Assembly (NCBI RefSeq): GCF_024138165.1
Contig: NZ_CP100000.1
Coordinates: 3,782,001-3,846,000 of the forward strand
DNA from: Halorussus vallis
Lineage (GTDB): Archaea > Halobacteriota > Halobacteria > Halobacteriales > Haladaptataceae
DNA length: 64,000 nt
Direction of reading: 5' to 3'
The notes beneath the pieces are model-generated. The model saw only the letters and a program-made list of their open reading frames with translations. It did no database searches and was not told where the DNA came from. The position numbers and the translations under genes were made by a program. Of this stretch, positions 41,708 through 49,790 are shown piece by piece. Position 1 is the stretch's first letter; each line of letters begins with the position of its first letter.

Positions 41708-42118
41708 ATGGACGCGAACGAACTCCTCGAAGCCGCACGCGAGGTCAGAGCGCGGGCCCACGTCCCCTACTCGGACTACCCCGTGGGTGCCGCCCTGAAA
41801 ACCGCCGACGGTGCGGTCTACGTCGGCTGTAACATCGAGAACGCGAACTACAGCAACAGCCTTCACGCCGAGGAAGTCGCCATCGCCGAGGCCGTCAAGG
41901 AGGGCCACCGGGAGTTCGAGGCCATCGCGGTGAGTTCCGAGCGCCAGGACGGCGTGACCCCCTGCGGGATGTGCCGCCAGACGCTCGCGGAGTTCTGCGA
42001 CGACGACTTGCCGGTGTACTGCGACGAGGGCGAGACGGCGGAGGGCGGCGACGACGTCTCCGAGTACACCCTCGGCGAACTCCTCCCGAACACCATCACC
42101 GAGGAGATGCTGGAGTAG
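41708..42118 (+). CDS. cdd: Cytidine deaminase
   Basis: 136 aa, the length of the homotetrameric class. Zinc and proton-shuttle residues: SLHAEEVAIAEA with His53 and Glu55, and TPCGMCRQTL with Cys86 and Cys89. The usual tetrameric enzymes have Cys at the first zinc position (CAE); the His here is like that of the larger dimeric enzymes. It converts cytidine and deoxycytidine to uridine, feeding the phosphorylase encoded 1.2 kb downstream. N-terminal VPYSDYPVGAALKTADG and CNIENANYSNSLHAE are classic. The acidic C-terminus is a haloarchaeal trait. Confidence 0.93.
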   Translation: MDANELLEAAREVRARAHVPYSDYPVGAALKTADGAVYVGCNIENANYSNSLHAEEVAIAEAVKEGHREFEAIAVSSERQDGVTPCGMCRQTLAEFCDDDLPVYCDEGETAEGGDDVSEYTLGELLPNTITEEMLE

Positions 42119-42143
42119 TCGAAGTCGGTTCGTCCGCGCGAGG

Positions 42144-42311
42144 CTACTCCTCCGAGACGCCTGCGAAGCAGTTGAACTCGACCGTCACGGAGTCGACCGT
42201 CTCGCCGCGTCCGGTGACGGCGACGATTCGGTACCGGCCGTGGTACGGTCGCTCGGCGAGGTACTGCTCGTAGTAGAGTTTCCCCTTGCCGTCGCGGTCC
42301 TCGTTCGCCAT
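42144..42311 (-). CDS. Small conserved-looking protein coupled to the DMT transporter gene
   Basis: 55 aa, starting MANEDRDGKGKLYYEQYL, then YHGRYRIVAVTGRGETVDSV and VEFNCFAGVSEE. It is soluble, with a likely short beta hairpin. Its ATG overlaps the TGA of the transporter gene by one base (TGATG), strong evidence that it is a real, coupled gene. The family is not recognised. It is convergent with cytidine deaminase, 25 bases away. Confidence 0.65.
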   Translation of the reverse strand: MANEDRDGKGKLYYEQYLAERPYHGRYRIVAVTGRGETVDSVTVEFNCFAGVSEE

Positions 42312-43213
42312 CAGGCCGAGTGTCCCCCGACGACGTCGGCCAGCGCCCCGCGTTTCACCAGCGCGAATCCGACGAGGATGACCGCGAAGCCGACGATGGT
42401 CGCCGACGCGAGCGACTCCTCCAGCAGCGCCCACCCCGCGAGCGCCGCCACGATCGGTACGACGTAGGAGACGAGGTTGATCTCGACGGGGCCGTGGCGC
42501 TCCAGCAGGCCGAAGTAGACCGCGTAGGCCGCGGCCGTCGCGACCACCGCGAGGTAGACCAGCGGGACGACCGCGGCCGGGTCGAGTCTCGTGGGGAGCG
42601 ACTCCCCGCGGGCGATGCTGAGTGCGTGCATGACGAGCGCGCCCACCAACATCGCCCACCCCGTCGTGGTCACGCTGTCGGCGTCGGGGTCGGTCCGTCG
42701 GAGGAGGACGCTTCCGAGCGCGACGCTGCTGGCGGAGGCGACGACCAGCAGTTTGCCGACGGCGCCGGACGTGAGGTTCGCGGGGTCGGGCCGGACGACG
42801 AGCGCGACGCCGGCCAGACCGACCAGCAGGCCGACGACGCCGACCGCGGAGAGACGCTCGTCGGGGAGCAGACCCCGGGCGAACCCGGTCGTGAGCACGG
42901 GGTTCAGGCTGTAGAGGACCGCCGCCACGCCCGCCGTGGTGTTCTGCTGGCCCAGGAAGAGCAAGGCGTTGTTGCCCGCGACGACGAACGCGCCGACGAC
43001 CGCCACCGCGAACACGTCGTCGCGCGTGCGCGGGAACCACCGCTCGCGGGTCGCGACCGCGTACGCGACCAGCAGCAGCGCACCGAGGTCGAATCGGGCC
43101 GCCGCGAAGAAGACCGGCGGCAACGACTGAAGTCCCGCCTCGACGGCGACGAACGACCCACCCCACGCGAGCGCGAGGAACGCGAACAGCCCGGCGTCTC
43201 GAAAACGCGTCAC
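42311..43213 (-). CDS. EamA/DMT-family transporter
   Basis: 300 aa from the GTG at 43213; the frame upstream of that is a shadow. Ten hydrophobic helices in two five-helix EamA repeats are visible (AFLALAWGGSFVAVEAGLQS at the start, SASSVALGSVLLRRTDPDAD mid-protein, VSYVVPIVAALAGWALLEES in the second repeat). The conserved Pro in VPIVAALAGW is present. Substrate unknown: the family exports amino acids, nucleosides and other metabolites. Its divergent promoter is shared with the phosphorylase gene, so a nucleoside or base exporter is possible but unproven. Confidence 0.85.
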   Translation of the reverse strand: MTRFRDAGLFAFLALAWGGSFVAVEAGLQSLPPVFFAAARFDLGALLLVAYAVATRERWFPRTRDDVFAVAVVGAFVVAGNNALLFLGQQNTTAGVAAVLYSLNPVLTTGFARGLLPDERLSAVGVVGLLVGLAGVALVVRPDPANLTSGAVGKLLVVASASSVALGSVLLRRTDPDADSVTTTGWAMLVGALVMHALSIARGESLPTRLDPAAVVPLVYLAVVATAAAYAVYFGLLERHGPVEINLVSYVVPIVAALAGWALLEESLASATIVGFAVILVGFALVKRGALADVVGGHSA

Positions 43214-43251
43214 GTCCGTCGGTGGACGCGGCGGACCGAAAACCCTCTCGA

Positions 43252-43285
43252 TTCGACGCGCCGGTACGTTCGCCGGCGCGTCGAA
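43252..43285. promoter_or_regulatory. Perfect 13-base inverted repeat in the divergent promoter, candidate operator
   Basis: TTCGACGCGCCGG at 43252-43264 and CCGGCGCGTCGAA at 43273-43285 are exact inverse complements separated by eight bases. The right arm ends two bases before the TATA element of the phosphorylase gene, where BRE/TFB would bind; the left arm is about 40 bases before the transporter GTG. It fits a dimeric regulator controlling both genes. Confidence 0.55.
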
Positions 43286-43286
43286 C

Positions 43287-43295
43287 CTTTTTAAG
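43287..43295 (+). promoter_or_regulatory. TATA element for the uridine phosphorylase-like gene
   Basis: CTTTTTAAG is centred 27 bases before the ATG at 43319, predicting a leaderless transcript and ruling out the two ATGs at 43295 and 43298. Confidence 0.6.
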
Positions 43296-43318
43296 TGATG
43301 GCCGTACCACTCTCCTGC

Positions 43319-44140
43319 ATGACCGGCGACAGCGAGGACCCCAACGACGAGGTCCAGTACCACATCGAGGTGGGCGAGGGCGACGTGGCCGACGCGGTGC
43401 TCCTCCCCGGCAACCCCGAGCGCATCGAGAAGATCACCCAGTTCTGGGACTCCGCCGAGGAGATGGGCGCCCACCGCGAGTACCGGACCGTCACCGGCGA
43501 CTACGAGGGGACGCCGATCAGCGTCACCTCGACGGGCATCGGCAGTCCCTCGGCGGCCATCGCGGTCGAGGAACTCGCCCGGGTCGGCGCCGAGACGTTC
43601 ATCCGCGTGGGGTCCTGCGGCGCCATCCAGCCCGGGATGGACGTCGGCGACCTCGTCATCACCACCGGCGGGGTCCGCCAGGAGGGAACCAGCGACGCCT
43701 ACGTCCGCGAGGATTACCCCGCGGTGGCCGACTTCGAGGTGGTTTCGGCGCTCGTCGCGGCCGCCGAGCGACTCGGCTACGACTACCACACCGGCATCAC
43801 GATGAGCGCCGACAGCTTCTACGCCGGGCAGGGTCGCCCCGGTTTCGAGGGCTTCGAAGCGCTCGGGAGCGACGAACTCGTCGAGGGACTCAAGGCCGCG
43901 AACGTCAAGAACATCGAGATGGAGGCCAGCGCCATCCTGACGCTGGCGAACATCTACGGCCTGCGGGCCGGCGCGGTCTGCTCGGTGTTCGCCAACCGCG
44001 AAACCGGCGAGTTCCTCACCGAGGGCGAGAACCGGGCCGCCGAGACGGCGAGCCTCGCGGTGAAACTGCTCGCGCAGATGGACGAGGTGAAAGCCGAAGC
44101 GGGCGTCGACCGCTGGCATCCGGGCCTGAGCTTGGAGTAA
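43319..44140 (+). CDS. Uridine/purine nucleoside phosphorylase (PNP/UDP family 1)
   Basis: 273 aa from the ATG at 43319, selected from the TATA position. Family motifs: VLLPGNPERIEKIT (phosphate loop), TGIGSPSAAIAVEELARVGA, FIRVGSCGAIQPGMDVGDLV, and the nucleoside-binding NIEMEASAILTLANIYGLRA. The closest style is uridine phosphorylase, which splits uridine to uracil and ribose-1-P; purine specificity cannot be excluded. Placement after nucleoside importer and cytidine deaminase supports a nucleoside catabolic role. It ends before a strong hairpin with T6. Confidence 0.88.
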   Translation: MTGDSEDPNDEVQYHIEVGEGDVADAVLLPGNPERIEKITQFWDSAEEMGAHREYRTVTGDYEGTPISVTSTGIGSPSAAIAVEELARVGAETFIRVGSCGAIQPGMDVGDLVITTGGVRQEGTSDAYVREDYPAVADFEVVSALVAAAERLGYDYHTGITMSADSFYAGQGRPGFEGFEALGSDELVEGLKAANVKNIEMEASAILTLANIYGLRAGAVCSVFANRETGEFLTEGENRAAETASLAVKLLAQMDEVKAEAGVDRWHPGLSLE

Positions 44141-44157
44141 CGACGCCGGCGGTTGCA

Positions 44158-44182
44158 GCGAGCGAACGAAGTGAGCGAGCGC
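44158..44182. repeat. Dispersed GAGCGAACGAAGTGAGCGA palindrome
   Basis: The element begins 18 bases after the phosphorylase stop and has imperfect dyad symmetry. The same core is found on the other strand beside tRNA-Gly at 26004-26031. Confidence 0.5.
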
Positions 44183-44206
44183 ACCAGCAGTCTCGAGATG
44201 CGCCCT

Positions 44207-44250
44207 AGCCGAGACGCGTCGCGTCTCGGCTGGGGCGCGTGTCCTTTTTT
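44207..44250 (+). terminator. Terminator after the phosphorylase gene
   Basis: AGCCGAGACGC and GCGTCTCGGCT form an 11-bp perfect stem with a three-base loop, followed 13 bases later by T6 (44245-44250); a second T6 occurs at about 44259-44264. Confidence 0.6.
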
Positions 44251-44304
44251 GGTCCAGATTTTTTCGAGCACCGTGCGAGCGGCGGAGCCGCGAGCAGAGA
44301 GCGG

Positions 44305-44333
44305 TCGCTGATTCGCCGAAGGCGAATCAGCGA
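44305..44333. terminator. 13-bp perfect hairpin after the aminotransferase gene
   Basis: TCGCTGATTCGCC and GGCGAATCAGCGA flank the loop GAA. On the minus strand it lies about 25 bases after the aminotransferase stop, preceded by a T6 run, so it probably ends that transcript. Confidence 0.55.
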
Positions 44334-44356
44334 CCCGACGAAGAAAAAAGGTGGAG

Positions 44357-45508
44357 TTACAGCAGTTCGGCGTCGGTCAGTCGCTCGATGGCCTCGCCGA
44401 TGCGCTCGAGGCTGTTGGCGTAGGAGACGCGGGCGTAGCCGGGCGCGCCGAAGGCGCTGCCCGGCACGGTCGCGACGTGGGCCTCTTCGAGCGCCTGCTC
44501 GCACCACCGCTGGTCGTCCTCGTCGACCTCCATCATGAGGTAGAACGCGCCGTCGGGTTCGGGGGCGACGACGCCCTCCTCGTCGAGTCGCCCGAGCAGG
44601 TACTCGCGGCGCTCGGCGAACGCCTCGACCATCTCGGTGACCGCCTCGTCGGTGTTGCGCAGGGCCTCGACGCCCGCGTGCTGGACGAAGTTGGTCGCGC
44701 AGGAAACCGAATGAGAGTGGAGCTTTCCGGCCTGCGAAATCAGCTCCTCGGGGGCAGCGAAGTAGCCGAGTCGCCACCCGGTCATCGAGTAGGCCTTCGA
44801 GAAGCCGTTGACCGTGACGGTGCGCTCTGCCATGTCGTCGAGCGTCCCCAGGCTGGTCGTCTCCGCGCCGTCGTAGGTGATTTCGGCGTAAATCTCGTCG
44901 CTGATGACCGTCACGTCGTGTTCGACCGCGAGGTCCCGGACGCCTTCGAGCGCGGCGTCGGAGTAGACCGCGCCGGTGGGGTTGCTCGGGGTATTGACGA
45001 CGAGCAGTTCGGTGTCGTCCGAAATCGCCTCGCCGAGAGCGTCGAGTGCGGGTTCGAGTTGGAAGTCGTGGGGCGAGAGGTCGACGCGGTTCAGCGTTCC
45101 ACCCGCGAGTTTCACCATCGCCTCGTAGGAAACCCACGCGGGGTCCAGCAGGACGACCTCGTCGCCGTCGTCGACGAGCGTCTGGACGGCCTCGTAGAGC
45201 GACTGCTTCGCGCCGGGCGTGACGATTATCTCGTCGGACGAGTAGTTGAGGCCGTCGTCGGCCAGTTTCTCGGCGATGGCCTCCCTGAGCTCCGGGATGC
45301 CGTTCGAGGGGGTGTAGCCGGTGTGGCCCGCGTCCATCGCCGCCTTGCCGGCCTCGACGACGTTCTCGGGCGTGGGGAAGTCGGGTTCGCCGACGCTCAG
45401 GTCGACAACGTCCGCGCCCTCGGCTTCGAGTTCGGATGCGAGGTTGCTGATGGCGAGCGTGGCGCTCGGTTCGACGCGCTGGATTCTGTCGCTGAACTTC
45501 ATGGTCAT
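44357..45508 (-). CDS. Pyridoxal-phosphate aminotransferase, aspartate aminotransferase type (class I)
   Basis: 383 aa from the ATG at 45508, which overlaps the ribH stop (ATGA); a second ATG lies two codons later. Fold type I signatures: VNTPSNPTGA at about 171-180, VISDEIYAEI at 201-210 with the cofactor Asp and Tyr, and NGFSKAYSMTGWRLGY with Lys238 as Schiff-base residue. An N-terminal LSVGEPDFPTP supplies substrate-side Gly. Archaeal members transaminate aspartate and sometimes aromatic or branched substrates. The pairing with ribH is probably a housekeeping arrangement. Confidence 0.92.
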   Translation of the reverse strand: MTMKFSDRIQRVEPSATLAISNLASELEAEGADVVDLSVGEPDFPTPENVVEAGKAAMDAGHTGYTPSNGIPELREAIAEKLADDGLNYSSDEIIVTPGAKQSLYEAVQTLVDDGDEVVLLDPAWVSYEAMVKLAGGTLNRVDLSPHDFQLEPALDALGEAISDDTELLVVNTPSNPTGAVYSDAALEGVRDLAVEHDVTVISDEIYAEITYDGAETTSLGTLDDMAERTVTVNGFSKAYSMTGWRLGYFAAPEELISQAGKLHSHSVSCATNFVQHAGVEALRNTDEAVTEMVEAFAERREYLLGRLDEEGVVAPEPDGAFYLMMEVDEDDQRWCEQALEEAHVATVPGSAFGAPGYARVSYANSLERIGEAIERLTDAELL

Positions 45509-45912
45509 GCTGGGAGTCCCTCCGCGAGGTCTATGGCACTCTTCACCGCGTCGGCGCCCTTCGACTCGCGCTCGCGCGCTTCGGCGCCTGACATCCCGGG
45601 CCCCGTGATGCCGAGCGCGACCGGGGTGTCGCGGTCGAGGCTCACGTCGGTCAGCCCCTGGGCGGCGGCGTCGCCGATGACCCGGTCGTGGTCGGTGTCG
45701 CCGGTCACGATGGTGCCGACGACCGCGACCGCCTCGATGTCGTCGCGCCGGGCGAGGCGGTCGGCGGCCAGCGGCGTGTCGTAGGCCCCCGGCACGTGGA
45801 CCGTCTCTGCGATCTCGGCGCCGTGCTCGGCGGCGGCTTCGCGGGCGTGTGATTCCATCCGCTCGGTCACCTCGCGGTTGAACCGCGAGACGACGAGCCC
45901 GAGAGTAACCAT
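45505..45912 (-). CDS. ribH: 6,7-dimethyl-8-ribityllumazine synthase
   Basis: 135 aa, typical for the archaeal enzyme. It starts LGLVVSRFNREVTERMESHA. Substrate motifs: VPGAYDTPLAADRLARR, AVAVVGTIVTGDTDHDRVIG with the catalytic His, and VALGITGPGMSGAEARER. It condenses 5-amino-6-ribitylaminouracil with dihydroxybutanone phosphate in the penultimate step of riboflavin synthesis. A TAAAAGA-type TATA element is centred 27 bases upstream. The downstream gene is the coupled aminotransferase. Confidence 0.92.
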   Translation of the reverse strand: MVTLGLVVSRFNREVTERMESHAREAAAEHGAEIAETVHVPGAYDTPLAADRLARRDDIEAVAVVGTIVTGDTDHDRVIGDAAAQGLTDVSLDRDTPVALGITGPGMSGAEARERESKGADAVKSAIDLAEGLPA

Positions 45913-45935
45913 GTCCGAACGGTAGCCAGCGCGGG

Positions 45936-45942
45936 TAAAAGA
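45936..45942 (-). promoter_or_regulatory. TATA element for ribH
   Basis: TCTTTTA on the minus strand is centred about 27 bases before the ribH ATG at 45912. Confidence 0.5.
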
Positions 45943-46011
45943 ACTACCGTTCTCCGGAAAATTTGGCCTCGCGAACCGCCCGGAGAGCGCGGGGAACCGA
46001 CGTCCGGGAGC

Positions 46012-46035
46012 GGTCGTGGATGGGCGTCCACGACC
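46012..46035. repeat. Hairpin in the ribH/Agl23 divergent region
   Basis: GGTCGTGGA and TCCACGACC form a perfect 9-bp stem around TGGGCG, about 84 bases before the Agl23-like ATG. It may be an operator or an incidental structure. Confidence 0.4.
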
Positions 46036-46118
46036 GAACGGAGCCGACGCTCGGGAGCATCCGAAGCGAACCGCCTCTCCGGTACACTTGTATCCCCTCG
46101 AATGCTTTCCCGAAAACG

Positions 46119-47888
46119 ATGAGTACGGACGACACGCCCGCGAGCGGGTTCGGCCGGGCCCGCAGGTCGGCCACCGCTCTCGGCCGGGTAATCGGAACGC
46201 GGACGGCGGCGGTGCTGGTCGCGGTGACGCTGGTGTCGCTATCGCTGCGGCTGTACGGACTCGGGACGCGGGTCTTCCACTGGGACGAGGCCCGAGTCGG
46301 CTACTGGATTCTCCGGTACGCCGAAACCGGCGACTGGCAGTACCACGCCATCATCCACGGCCCGTTCCTCTACCACGTGAACAAGTACCTCTTCCAGTGG
46401 TTCGGCGCGAGCGACTTCCTCGCTCGGATGCCGGTCGCGGTGATAACCGGCCTGCTTCCGCTGTCGGCGTGGCTGTTCCGCGAGCGCCTCCGGCGGACCG
46501 AGATGGTCGCGCTCGCGCTACTGTTCGCGCTCAACCCCGTCCTGCTCTACTACTCGCGGTTCATGCGCAACGACGCACTGTTGGCGGCGCTGATGGTGTT
46601 CGCGCTCGGTTTCTTCGTCAGGTTGGCCGACACCCGCAAGCCGCGCTACTTCTACGCGGGCGTCCTCGCGGTCGCAGTGGCGTTCACCACGAAGGAGAAC
46701 GTCCTGGTCTACGTGCTGACCTGGGCCGGCGCGGCCTACCTGCTGTTCGACGCGCGACTCGTCATGGCGGCCGGGTGGGACGAACGGCGGCGGGTCGTCG
46801 GAAACGGAATCCGGACGGCCCGCGGGCGATACCGGTGGTTCGGCCACCTCGCCCTCGCGCTCGTCGTCTTCTTCGCCGTCGTGGTGTTCTTCTACGCGCC
46901 GCGCGCGGGGAGCAGTTCGGGAATCGGCCTCTGGAAGGCGTTCGCGAACCCGGGGATGTTGCCGGACGTGGTCGGCGCGGCCACCGTGGGCGCCTGGAAG
47001 GAGTTCTACGGGACGTGGGCCGGCGGGAAGCAGGACCACACCTACCTCCCCTTCCTGAAGGACTACGCGACCTTCCTCTGGGAGGGCGCGGCCGCGGTGT
47101 CGCTGTTCTCGGCGGTCGGCTTCCTCGTCGACCGCTACCGGGGCGAACGCCCGCGGGACCTCGTCGCCTTCTGTTTCTACTGGGGGTTCGTGAGCGTCTT
47201 CGGCTATCCGCTCATCACCGACATCTCCGCGCCGTGGGCGGCGATTCACGCCGTCGTCCCGCTGGCGATTCCGGCGGCGGTGGGCCTGGCCGTCCTCGCG
47301 CGCTGGGGTGCGGAGGCGGTCGCCGACGGCGACGGGGTGAGCGCGGCGCTCTCGATTCTGCTCGTGTTGCTCGTCGCCGGGCAGGTCGTCGCTACCGCGG
47401 CCGACGTCACGTACGTCCACCCCCAGGACCACTACCTCGACGGCGGCCAGACGAACGAGAACGACCTCGTCCAGTACGGCCAACCCGCCGACGGCATCCG
47501 GCCGACGCTCCAAACGGTCGGATACGTCGCCCGGCACAACGACGGCGTCGACGTGCTCTACTACGGGTCGGACTTCTACGTACAGGACGAGTCCGAGAAC
47601 GACGACTGGGCGGCGGGCGGCGGGTGGTACAAGCGACTGCCGATACCGTGGTACACCGAGAAGGCCGGTGCGAGCGTCGACAGCACCGACGACCCCTCGC
47701 GCCTCGACGGCGGGGACGTCCCGCCGGTCGTCGTCGCCCGGGCGAGCGACAGTCACCTCGTCGAGAAACGACTCTCGGGCTACGTCGCGTACGAACACGA
47801 ACTCACCCTCTGGGGGAGCGAGACGGTGTTCTACGTCCGGGAAGACGCTCTGCCGCCCGGCGCGCCCCGAGCGGCGTCGGACGGGTGA
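46119..47888 (+). CDS. Agl23-like flippase-associated membrane glycosyltransferase (TIGR03663 type)
   Basis: 589 aa from the ATG at 46119. The N-terminal 25 residues are soluble, then about ten or more hydrophobic helices. The first extracytoplasmic loop has RVFHWDEARVGYWILRYAET, the Asp-Glu pair typical of GT39/GT83-type enzymes, then YHAIIHGPFLYHVNKYLFQW and YYSRFMRNDALLAALMVFA. This pattern is that of the haloarchaeal family annotated as flippase activity-associated Agl23, linked to N-glycan assembly. The C-terminal 150 residues are extracytoplasmic. It stands alone; no other agl genes are in the window. Confidence 0.85.
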   Translation: MSTDDTPASGFGRARRSATALGRVIGTRTAAVLVAVTLVSLSLRLYGLGTRVFHWDEARVGYWILRYAETGDWQYHAIIHGPFLYHVNKYLFQWFGASDFLARMPVAVITGLLPLSAWLFRERLRRTEMVALALLFALNPVLLYYSRFMRNDALLAALMVFALGFFVRLADTRKPRYFYAGVLAVAVAFTTKENVLVYVLTWAGAAYLLFDARLVMAAGWDERRRVVGNGIRTARGRYRWFGHLALALVVFFAVVVFFYAPRAGSSSGIGLWKAFANPGMLPDVVGAATVGAWKEFYGTWAGGKQDHTYLPFLKDYATFLWEGAAAVSLFSAVGFLVDRYRGERPRDLVAFCFYWGFVSVFGYPLITDISAPWAAIHAVVPLAIPAAVGLAVLARWGAEAVADGDGVSAALSILLVLLVAGQVVATAADVTYVHPQDHYLDGGQTNENDLVQYGQPADGIRPTLQTVGYVARHNDGVDVLYYGSDFYVQDESENDDWAAGGGWYKRLPIPWYTEKAGASVDSTDDPSRLDGGDVPPVVVARASDSHLVEKRLSGYVAYEHELTLWGSETVFYVREDALPPGAPRAASDG

Positions 47889-47968
47889 GGTGTTCGCGGA
47901 CGAGTGGAGTGAGGCGCCCGCCCGCGACTTTTGACCACGAACGTGTGCATCTGGAGAACGGGTTGGCA

Positions 47969-47977
47969 AATTTTATG
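47969..47977 (+). promoter_or_regulatory. TATA element for purK-purE
   Basis: AATTTTATG is centred about 31 bases before the purK ATG at 48004. Confidence 0.55.
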
Positions 47978-48003
47978 CAGGTGCGTTCACAATCTCGGGA
48001 CAG

Positions 48004-49182
48004 ATGAGCGACGCAGAGACTCTCAGCGTCGTCGGTGGCGGACAGCTCGGTCGGATGCTCGCCGAGGCGGCCGCGCCGCTCGGCGTCGAACTGGTCGTCC
48101 TCGACCCGACGCCCGAGTGCCCGGCCTCGCCGGTCGCCCGCGACCAGATCGTCGGCGACTTCGACGACGAAGAAGCGGTCCGGGAACTGGCGGAGCGCGC
48201 CGACTACCTGACCTACGAAATCGAACTGGCCGACCCCGACCTGCTGGAGACCGTCGAGGCGGAGTACGACGTGCCGGTCCACCCCGACCCGGCGACGCTC
48301 CGGACCATCCAGGACAAACTGGTCCAGAACCGCCGACTGGCGGAGGCGGGGATTCCGGTCCCCGATTTCCGGCCGGTCGACGACCGCGCCGACCTCGAAG
48401 CCGCGGTCGAGGCGTACGGCTACCCGGTGATGCTGAAGGCCCGCAAGGGCGGCTACGACGGCCGGGGGAACGCCCCGGTCGAAGGTCCGGCAGACCTCGA
48501 CCTGCTCGACGAACTCGACGGACCCGCGGTCGCCGAGCAGTTCGTGGAGTTCGAGCGCGAGGTGTCCGTAATCGGCGTGCGCGGCGTCGACGAGACGGCG
48601 ACGTTCCCGCTCGGCGAGAACGTCCACCGCGAGGAGATTCTCCGCGAAACCGTGGTCCCCGCCCGCACCGACGAGGACGTGGCCGAACGCGCCCGCAAGG
48701 TCGCCGCGGACGTGCTCAACGTACTGTCGGGTCGCGGCGTATTCGGTATCGAACTGTTCGAGACGGACGAGGGCGAGATTCTGGTCAACGAGGTCGCCCC
48801 GCGCCCGCACAACTCCGGCCACTACACAATCGAGGGCGCGCTGACCTCACAGTTCGAACAGCACGCCCGCGCGGTGACCGGCCGACCGCTCGGCGCGACC
48901 GACCTCCGGAGTCCGACGGTGTCGGCGAACGTCCTAGGGGACGTCGAGGAGAGCCGACCGACCGACCTCCCCGCGGGCGTCGAGTCGGTGCTGGCGACGC
49001 CGGGCGCGAGCCTCCACTGGTACGGGAAGCACGAGGTCCGGCCCCTGCGGAAGATGGGCCACTTCACGCTGGTCGGCGACCGCGACGCCGACGTCGAACG
49101 ACTGCTGGCCGAGGCGCGCGAACTGCGCGACGACGTGACCTTCGTCTCGGACGACGAAGCGAGCGAGGAACCACGACCATGA
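48004..49182 (+). CDS. purK: N5-carboxyaminoimidazole ribonucleotide synthase
   Basis: 392 aa, ATP-grasp family. The N-terminal Rossmann-like region has SVVGGGQLGRMLAEAAAPLG. The ATP-grasp core begins at TIQDKLVQNRRLAEAGIPVP, with PVMLKARKGGYDGRGN and VSVIGVRGVDE, and ends with VNEVAPRPHNSGHYTIEGA. It uses ATP and bicarbonate to make N5-CAIR, the substrate of the next gene product PurE, in purine synthesis. Its stop overlaps the purE ATG (ATGA). Confidence 0.95.
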   Translation: MSDAETLSVVGGGQLGRMLAEAAAPLGVELVVLDPTPECPASPVARDQIVGDFDDEEAVRELAERADYLTYEIELADPDLLETVEAEYDVPVHPDPATLRTIQDKLVQNRRLAEAGIPVPDFRPVDDRADLEAAVEAYGYPVMLKARKGGYDGRGNAPVEGPADLDLLDELDGPAVAEQFVEFEREVSVIGVRGVDETATFPLGENVHREEILRETVVPARTDEDVAERARKVAADVLNVLSGRGVFGIELFETDEGEILVNEVAPRPHNSGHYTIEGALTSQFEQHARAVTGRPLGATDLRSPTVSANVLGDVEESRPTDLPAGVESVLATPGASLHWYGKHEVRPLRKMGHFTLVGDRDADVERLLAEARELRDDVTFVSDDEASEEPRP

Positions 49183-49790
49183 GCGAACTCCAACGACTCA
49201 TCGACGACCTGCGCGCGGAGGCCGAGCGCGACAGAAACCCCGAGAGCACCCCCGAAGTCGGCATCGTGATGGGGAGCGACTCGGACCTCGACGTGATGTC
49301 GGGCGCCCACGACGCGCTGACCGAACTGGGTTTCGAAGAGGTCACCGACTACGATGACCCGCCCGAGGCGCGCTACACCTTCGAAACGTACGTCGTCTCG
49401 GCCCACCGGACGCCCGGACTGATGTACGCCTACGCCGAAACCGCGGAGGCCCGCGGCCTCGACGTGATAATCGCGGGCGCCGGCGGCAAGTCGGCCGACC
49501 TGCCGAACATGACCGCCTCGCTGGCGTACCCCCTGCCGGTGGTCGGCGTGCCGGTCCAGGAGAAGTCGGTGTCGTCGGTCATCGGGATGCCCACCGGCGC
49601 GCCCATCGTCGCGGTCGACGCCGGCAAGTCGTTCAACGCGGCGCTGTCCGCGGTCCAGGTGCTCGCGCGCGAGCACGACGACCTCCGGGAGCGACTGGTC
49701 GACTACCACGACGAACTCCAGGCCGGCGTCGCCGACGTCTCTCGCCGACTCCACGAACAGGGGACCGAGCGGTTCCGCGAGAACCGGTAG
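49179..49790 (+). CDS. purE: N5-carboxyaminoimidazole ribonucleotide mutase
   Basis: 203 aa, with about 25 acidic helical residues before the usual start. Class I PurE motifs: VGIVMGSDSDLDVMSGAHDA, YVVSAHRTPGLMYAYAETAE with the catalytic His, VIIAGAGGKSADLPNMTASL and the PVQEKSVSSVIGMPTGAPI loop. It moves the carboxylate of N5-CAIR to C4 of the ring. The extended C-terminal helix LVDYHDELQAGVADVSRRLH is a little longer than average. It is translationally coupled to purK. Confidence 0.95.
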   Translation: MSELQRLIDDLRAEAERDRNPESTPEVGIVMGSDSDLDVMSGAHDALTELGFEEVTDYDDPPEARYTFETYVVSAHRTPGLMYAYAETAEARGLDVIIAGAGGKSADLPNMTASLAYPLPVVGVPVQEKSVSSVIGMPTGAPIVAVDAGKSFNAALSAVQVLAREHDDLRERLVDYHDELQAGVADVSRRLHEQGTERFRENR

